A stretch of DNA of 16,410 nucleotides from JARIHD01 sp041743655 (lineage in GTDB: Bacteria > Patescibacteriota > Saccharimonadia > Saccharimonadales > UBA4665): assembly GCA_041743655.1 (NCBI GenBank), contig JBGTMJ010000061.1:1-16410 (forward strand), in the 5' to 3' direction. Numbering within the stretch: the stretch's first letter is position 1; every line of letters begins with the position of its first letter. The notes under the pieces were generated by a model. The model saw only the letters and a list, made by a program, of their open reading frames with translations, made no database searches and was not told where the DNA came from. Made by a program: the position numbers and the translations under genes. Of this stretch, positions 14,102 through 16,410 are shown piece by piece.

Positions 14102-15493
14102 ATGAGTGCAGCATCGAAGTTAATCGTTGTTTCAAATCGCCTGTCCATCAGTATTAGTGAGTATTCTCACGGATTACGCTATGCGAGTAGCCCAAGTGGT
14201 CTAGCAGCAGCGCTTAGTTCAGCTCTACGTAGCAAATCAACAGTCTGGATTGGCTGGAACGGCATGCGTCGTGGTTTACGCAAGGACGAGCTTGATTCGT
14301 TGCATCTGCCACAACAGTTACAGCCAATTAATCTAGCACAGAGTTTCTACCGCTCTTATTATAATAACTTCTCAAACGGGTCGCTTTGGCCAATCCTGCA
14401 CGGTTTTAAGCCGCGCCGGATGTATGACCAAGCTGATTGGCAGGCTAGTCTTGCCGTAACGCAGCGGTTTGCAGCTAAGGTCGTAGCTTTGGCCAAGCCT
14501 CAGGATATAATTTGGATCCATGACTTCCATTTAATTATGCTGCCGCGAACTTTACGTGAACTTGGATGTACGAACCGTATAGGCTACTTCTTGCATACGC
14601 CTTTCGCTAGACCGAAGCTTTTTCAAACATTGCCACATTATCGCGAAATGCTTGAAAGCCTTCAGCTGACTGATGTATGTGGATTTCAAACAGACGACGA
14701 CGTGCAGCGGTTTAAGGCGTGTCAAACATTGATTACTAGGCCTGGACGCATAACACAACCACTTACAAAAGCATTTCCGGTAGGTATTGACTATCACCAT
14801 TATGCCGATGCCAGCACTACTGCACCGGTACGTAAATATACACAGGCCTTCAAAAAGTCATTCAGATTGAAAACCGTTATCCTATCAGTATCCCGGTTAG
14901 ATTATACAAAAGGTATTGTTCGACAGCTAATGGCTGTTGAGGGTCTGCTTACCGATACTCCCAAGTCGCAAGAGTTTATTTACAAGCTGATCGTTGCTCC
15001 CTCTAGGGAAGATCTGTCCGAGTATCAGGAGTTAAAACAAAATATTGAAAAGTTGGTTGGCCGGATCAATAAACGTTTTGGCACGTCCGACTGGCAGCCT
15101 GTGCAATACGATTATCGTAGCGTACAGTTCGACGAGCTTGTCGCTTTATATCGCCGGGCAGATATTATGCTTGTTGTTCCACTGATCGATGGTATGAACT
15201 TGGTAGCTAAGGAGTTTGTTGCAGCAAAGTCAAATATGGGCGTGCTTATACTCAGTAAAACAGCCGGCGCAGCTCAGCAGTTAACTACGGCTCTCCAGGT
15301 CGATCCAACTAGTTTGAAGGAAGTTATCGCAGCATTGAAAACAGCTGTTACTATGCCGTCAATGGAACGTCGTCTTCGCCATAGAGCCATGCGTAAAATT
15401 GTTAAGCAAGAGAATGCCTTTTTGTGGGTAGAAACCTTTACAGCCGTGCTGCTGGCAACCCGAAAGGCCGATAAGCAGACGGCTACGATTTAA
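14102..15493 (+). CDS. otsA: Trehalose-6-phosphate synthase (GT20)
   Basis: The 463-residue enzyme transfers glucose from UDP-glucose to glucose-6-phosphate to make trehalose-6-phosphate. It is GT-B fold, family GT20. Signatures are SNRLS at 11-15, YYNNFSNGSLWPILHG at 86-101, IHDFHL with D141, YFLHTPFARP with H165, GFQTDDD at 194-200 and FPVGID at 225-230. The phosphate-binding pair is SRLDYTKG (R265, K270; R262 and K267 in E. coli OtsA), and IDGMNLVAKEF lies at 362-372. Full length and all key motifs suggest an active enzyme. The usual GGL loop near the N-terminus reads PSGLAAAL, a mild change. A TACAAT lies only 2 nt before the ATG, too close to be its -10, and no Shine-Dalgarno is well placed, so the true start site of transcription is unclear. 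Confidence 0.96.
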   Translation: MSAASKLIVVSNRLSISISEYSHGLRYASSPSGLAAALSSALRSKSTVWIGWNGMRRGLRKDELDSLHLPQQLQPINLAQSFYRSYYNNFSNGSLWPILHGFKPRRMYDQADWQASLAVTQRFAAKVVALAKPQDIIWIHDFHLIMLPRTLRELGCTNRIGYFLHTPFARPKLFQTLPHYREMLESLQLTDVCGFQTDDDVQRFKACQTLITRPGRITQPLTKAFPVGIDYHHYADASTTAPVRKYTQAFKKSFRLKTVILSVSRLDYTKGIVRQLMAVEGLLTDTPKSQEFIYKLIVAPSREDLSEYQELKQNIEKLVGRINKRFGTSDWQPVQYDYRSVQFDELVALYRRADIMLVVPLIDGMNLVAKEFVAAKSNMGVLILSKTAGAAQQLTTALQVDPTSLKEVIAALKTAVTMPSMERRLRHRAMRKIVKQENAFLWVETFTAVLLATRKADKQTATI

Positions 15494-15534
15494 AGGTTTT
15501 TATGTACAGTCCTATTTCAGGTAGAACGACTCGC

Positions 15535-15927
15535 TTAGGCTATATCGTACTTGCGCAGGACGGTGTCAATATACGCAGATTCTAATTGCAAAGATTTGAG
15601 AAGTTTTGTAGAAGGTCGAAATCGGTATTCTTCAATAGCCAGTTCATAGCCCTCACCTTCAACAATCTTTATACCCTCACCTTCAAGCAACTCTTTCTGA
15701 AGTAAGGGCGTATTAGCTTGGTTACCTTTAATCGTAATCCTGCCTGCGTTATTCAGTACCCGCCACCAGGGAAAATCAGACGTGCCTTCAAGGCTTCTCA
15801 TTGTCCAGCCAACCTGCCGGGCTGCCCGTGGAGCGCCAATATAAGCTGCGACTTGGCCGTAACTTACCACCTTCCCCTCAGGTACTAAGCGGACTACTTT
15901 AAGGATCGCATCCTGGAATTCAGTCAT
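15535..15927 (-). CDS. Alkyltransferase-like protein (MGMT family without the acceptor Cys)
   Basis: This 130-residue protein has the DNA-binding fold of O6-alkylguanine-DNA alkyltransferases: VPEGKVVSYGQVAAYIG with Tyr23, the RAARQVGWTM recognition helix with R37 as the likely Arg finger, then FPWWRVLNNAG. In true MGMT this last motif is PCHRV; here Trp54 replaces the methyl-accepting Cys and Trp55 the His. The protein therefore cannot take up the alkyl group. It belongs to the alkyltransferase-like (ATL) group, which binds and flips O6-alkylguanine and hands the lesion to nucleotide excision repair. About 30 extra residues follow the core (through YRFRPSTKLLKSL). It is convergent with otsA (41 nt between stops), with a -10 box 7 nt before the ATG. 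Confidence 0.88.
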   Translation of the reverse strand: MTEFQDAILKVVRLVPEGKVVSYGQVAAYIGAPRAARQVGWTMRSLEGTSDFPWWRVLNNAGRITIKGNQANTPLLQKELLEGEGIKIVEGEGYELAIEEYRFRPSTKLLKSLQLESAYIDTVLRKYDIA

Positions 15928-15934
15928 GTTTCTA

Positions 15935-15940
15935 AGTATA
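15935..15940 (-). promoter_or_regulatory. -10 box of the alkyltransferase-like gene, leaderless type
   Basis: TATACT on the minus strand (5 of 6) ends 7 nt before ATG 15927. No Shine-Dalgarno lies between them. Confidence 0.55.
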
Positions 15941-16012
15941 GGGTATTATCTGGTTCGCGGGTAACAAGTGGATTTTGGGGTGAATGAGGCGCACAATGGT
16001 TATGTAAATAAG

Positions 16013-16018
16013 AAGGAG
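16013..16018 (+). promoter_or_regulatory. Strong Shine-Dalgarno of the VOC gene
   Basis: AAGGAG lies 7 nt before ATG 16026, the best ribosome binding site in the window, and fixes the start. I see no convincing promoter hexamers for this gene in the 98-nt divergent gap 15928-16025. Confidence 0.75.
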
Positions 16019-16025
16019 ATACAGT

Positions 16026-16403
16026 ATGTTGAAGGACGCGCCAGTAATAGCTATTTTACCCGCTACCGATTTAGAACGGGCTAAGGATTTTTACCAGAAC
16101 AAATTGGGCTTAACGCCAAAGCAGTTGCCGGTTAATGACCCTTTGATCTTCCAGGCGGGTAATAATACAAGCCTGCTTCTGTACTACCGTGCCGAAGGGA
16201 CCAAGGCTGAGCACACGGTTGCTGGGTTTAACGTAAAGGACATTGGGCAGACGATTAAAGATTTGGAGTCCAAAGGTGTGACGTTTGAAGATTACGATCA
16301 GCCAGGGCTTAAAACAGTGAATCATATTATGGACTACGGTCTTGCCAAATCCGCCTGGTTCAAGGACACCGAGGGCAACATACTGGCCATTAACCAGATA
16401 TAA
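16026..16403 (+). CDS. VOC-superfamily (glyoxalase/bleomycin-resistance fold) protein
   Basis: The 125-residue protein has the paired beta-alpha-beta-beta-beta layout of the vicinal-oxygen-chelate fold: VIAILPATDLERAKDFYQNKLGL at the N-terminus, NTSLLLYYRAEG in the middle and AWFKDTEGNILAI at the end. The last segment is the common DPEGN-type ending, where E116 could be a metal ligand. Members include glyoxalase I, bleomycin-binding proteins and dioxygenases. The first module lacks the usual early His ligand, so metal binding is uncertain and the substrate cannot be read. It may take part in detoxification or bind a small molecule. The gene is complete, with its stop 7 nt before the window end, and is divergent from the alkyltransferase-like gene. 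Confidence 0.85.
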   Translation: MLKDAPVIAILPATDLERAKDFYQNKLGLTPKQLPVNDPLIFQAGNNTSLLLYYRAEGTKAEHTVAGFNVKDIGQTIKDLESKGVTFEDYDQPGLKTVNHIMDYGLAKSAWFKDTEGNILAINQI

Positions 16404-16410
16404 CATTGAA

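Noticed and set aside
1..16410. CRISPR array, tRNA, rRNA, transposase, toxin-antitoxin or phage genes
   Set aside because: I looked in all gaps and on both strands and found no regularly spaced repeats, cloverleaf with a TTCGA-type loop, transposase motifs or paired small toxin-antitoxin genes.

Overview
The window is about 16.4 kb of compact bacterial chromosome at mid GC (my estimate by eye is the mid-40s percent), with fifteen well-supported protein genes and no tRNA, rRNA, CRISPR array, insertion sequence or phage gene that I can see. TGA is used as a stop (for example at the ends of the histidine kinase and of the cytosolic HExxH protein), so this is the standard code. Several traits suggest a monoderm, small-genome bacterium, and Patescibacteria of the Saccharibacteria (TM7) type is my best guess. 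These are a secreted polysaccharide deacetylase with a Gram-positive style signal peptide, a DUF3152 protein otherwise typical of Actinobacteria, gene overlaps, and -10 boxes placed only 6-9 nt before the start codon at seven genes, which implies leaderless mRNAs. The lineage call is inference; an actinobacterial relative is the main alternative.

Layout from left to right. Positions 102-2474 hold a YbhN/MprF-type membrane protein and, convergent with it, a membrane-anchored DUF3152 zincin-like protein; their stop codons share the palindrome TTATAA. Positions 2533-5394 (minus) are a two-gene operon: a secreted CE4 deacetylase with two tandem C-terminal jelly-roll-like modules, then an adenosine-deaminase-family protein in which two substrate-contacting Asp residues are replaced. 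At 5575-6288 (plus) lies an orphan cytosolic protein with a HELGH motif. Positions 6448-10257 (minus) form a signalling operon: a membrane-anchored LivK-like binding protein, a dCache/HAMP/PAS histidine kinase, and a receiver-only response regulator whose GTG start lies inside the kinase gene. Positions 10369-12437 (minus) hold a seven-helix protein like the sensor part of some kinases, an unknown four-helix membrane protein and a DUF1801 protein; the last two overlap by 11 nt. A DUF4287/SRPBCC-like protein follows at 12658-13188.

The right-hand part is the trehalose locus: otsB (minus) and otsA (plus) diverge from an 89-nt region with repeated GTGCTAAC boxes and an inverted repeat. The two enzymes make trehalose from UDP-glucose and glucose-6-phosphate via trehalose-6-phosphate. 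Last come an alkyltransferase-like protein (minus), which lacks the methyl-accepting Cys, and a VOC/glyoxalase-fold protein (plus) with a strong Shine-Dalgarno. The overall theme is envelope work, sensing and stress protection. I found no clear-cut new defence or mobile system. The best candidates for something undescribed are the binding-protein/kinase/receiver operon, the deaminase with an altered pocket and the orphan HExxH protein.
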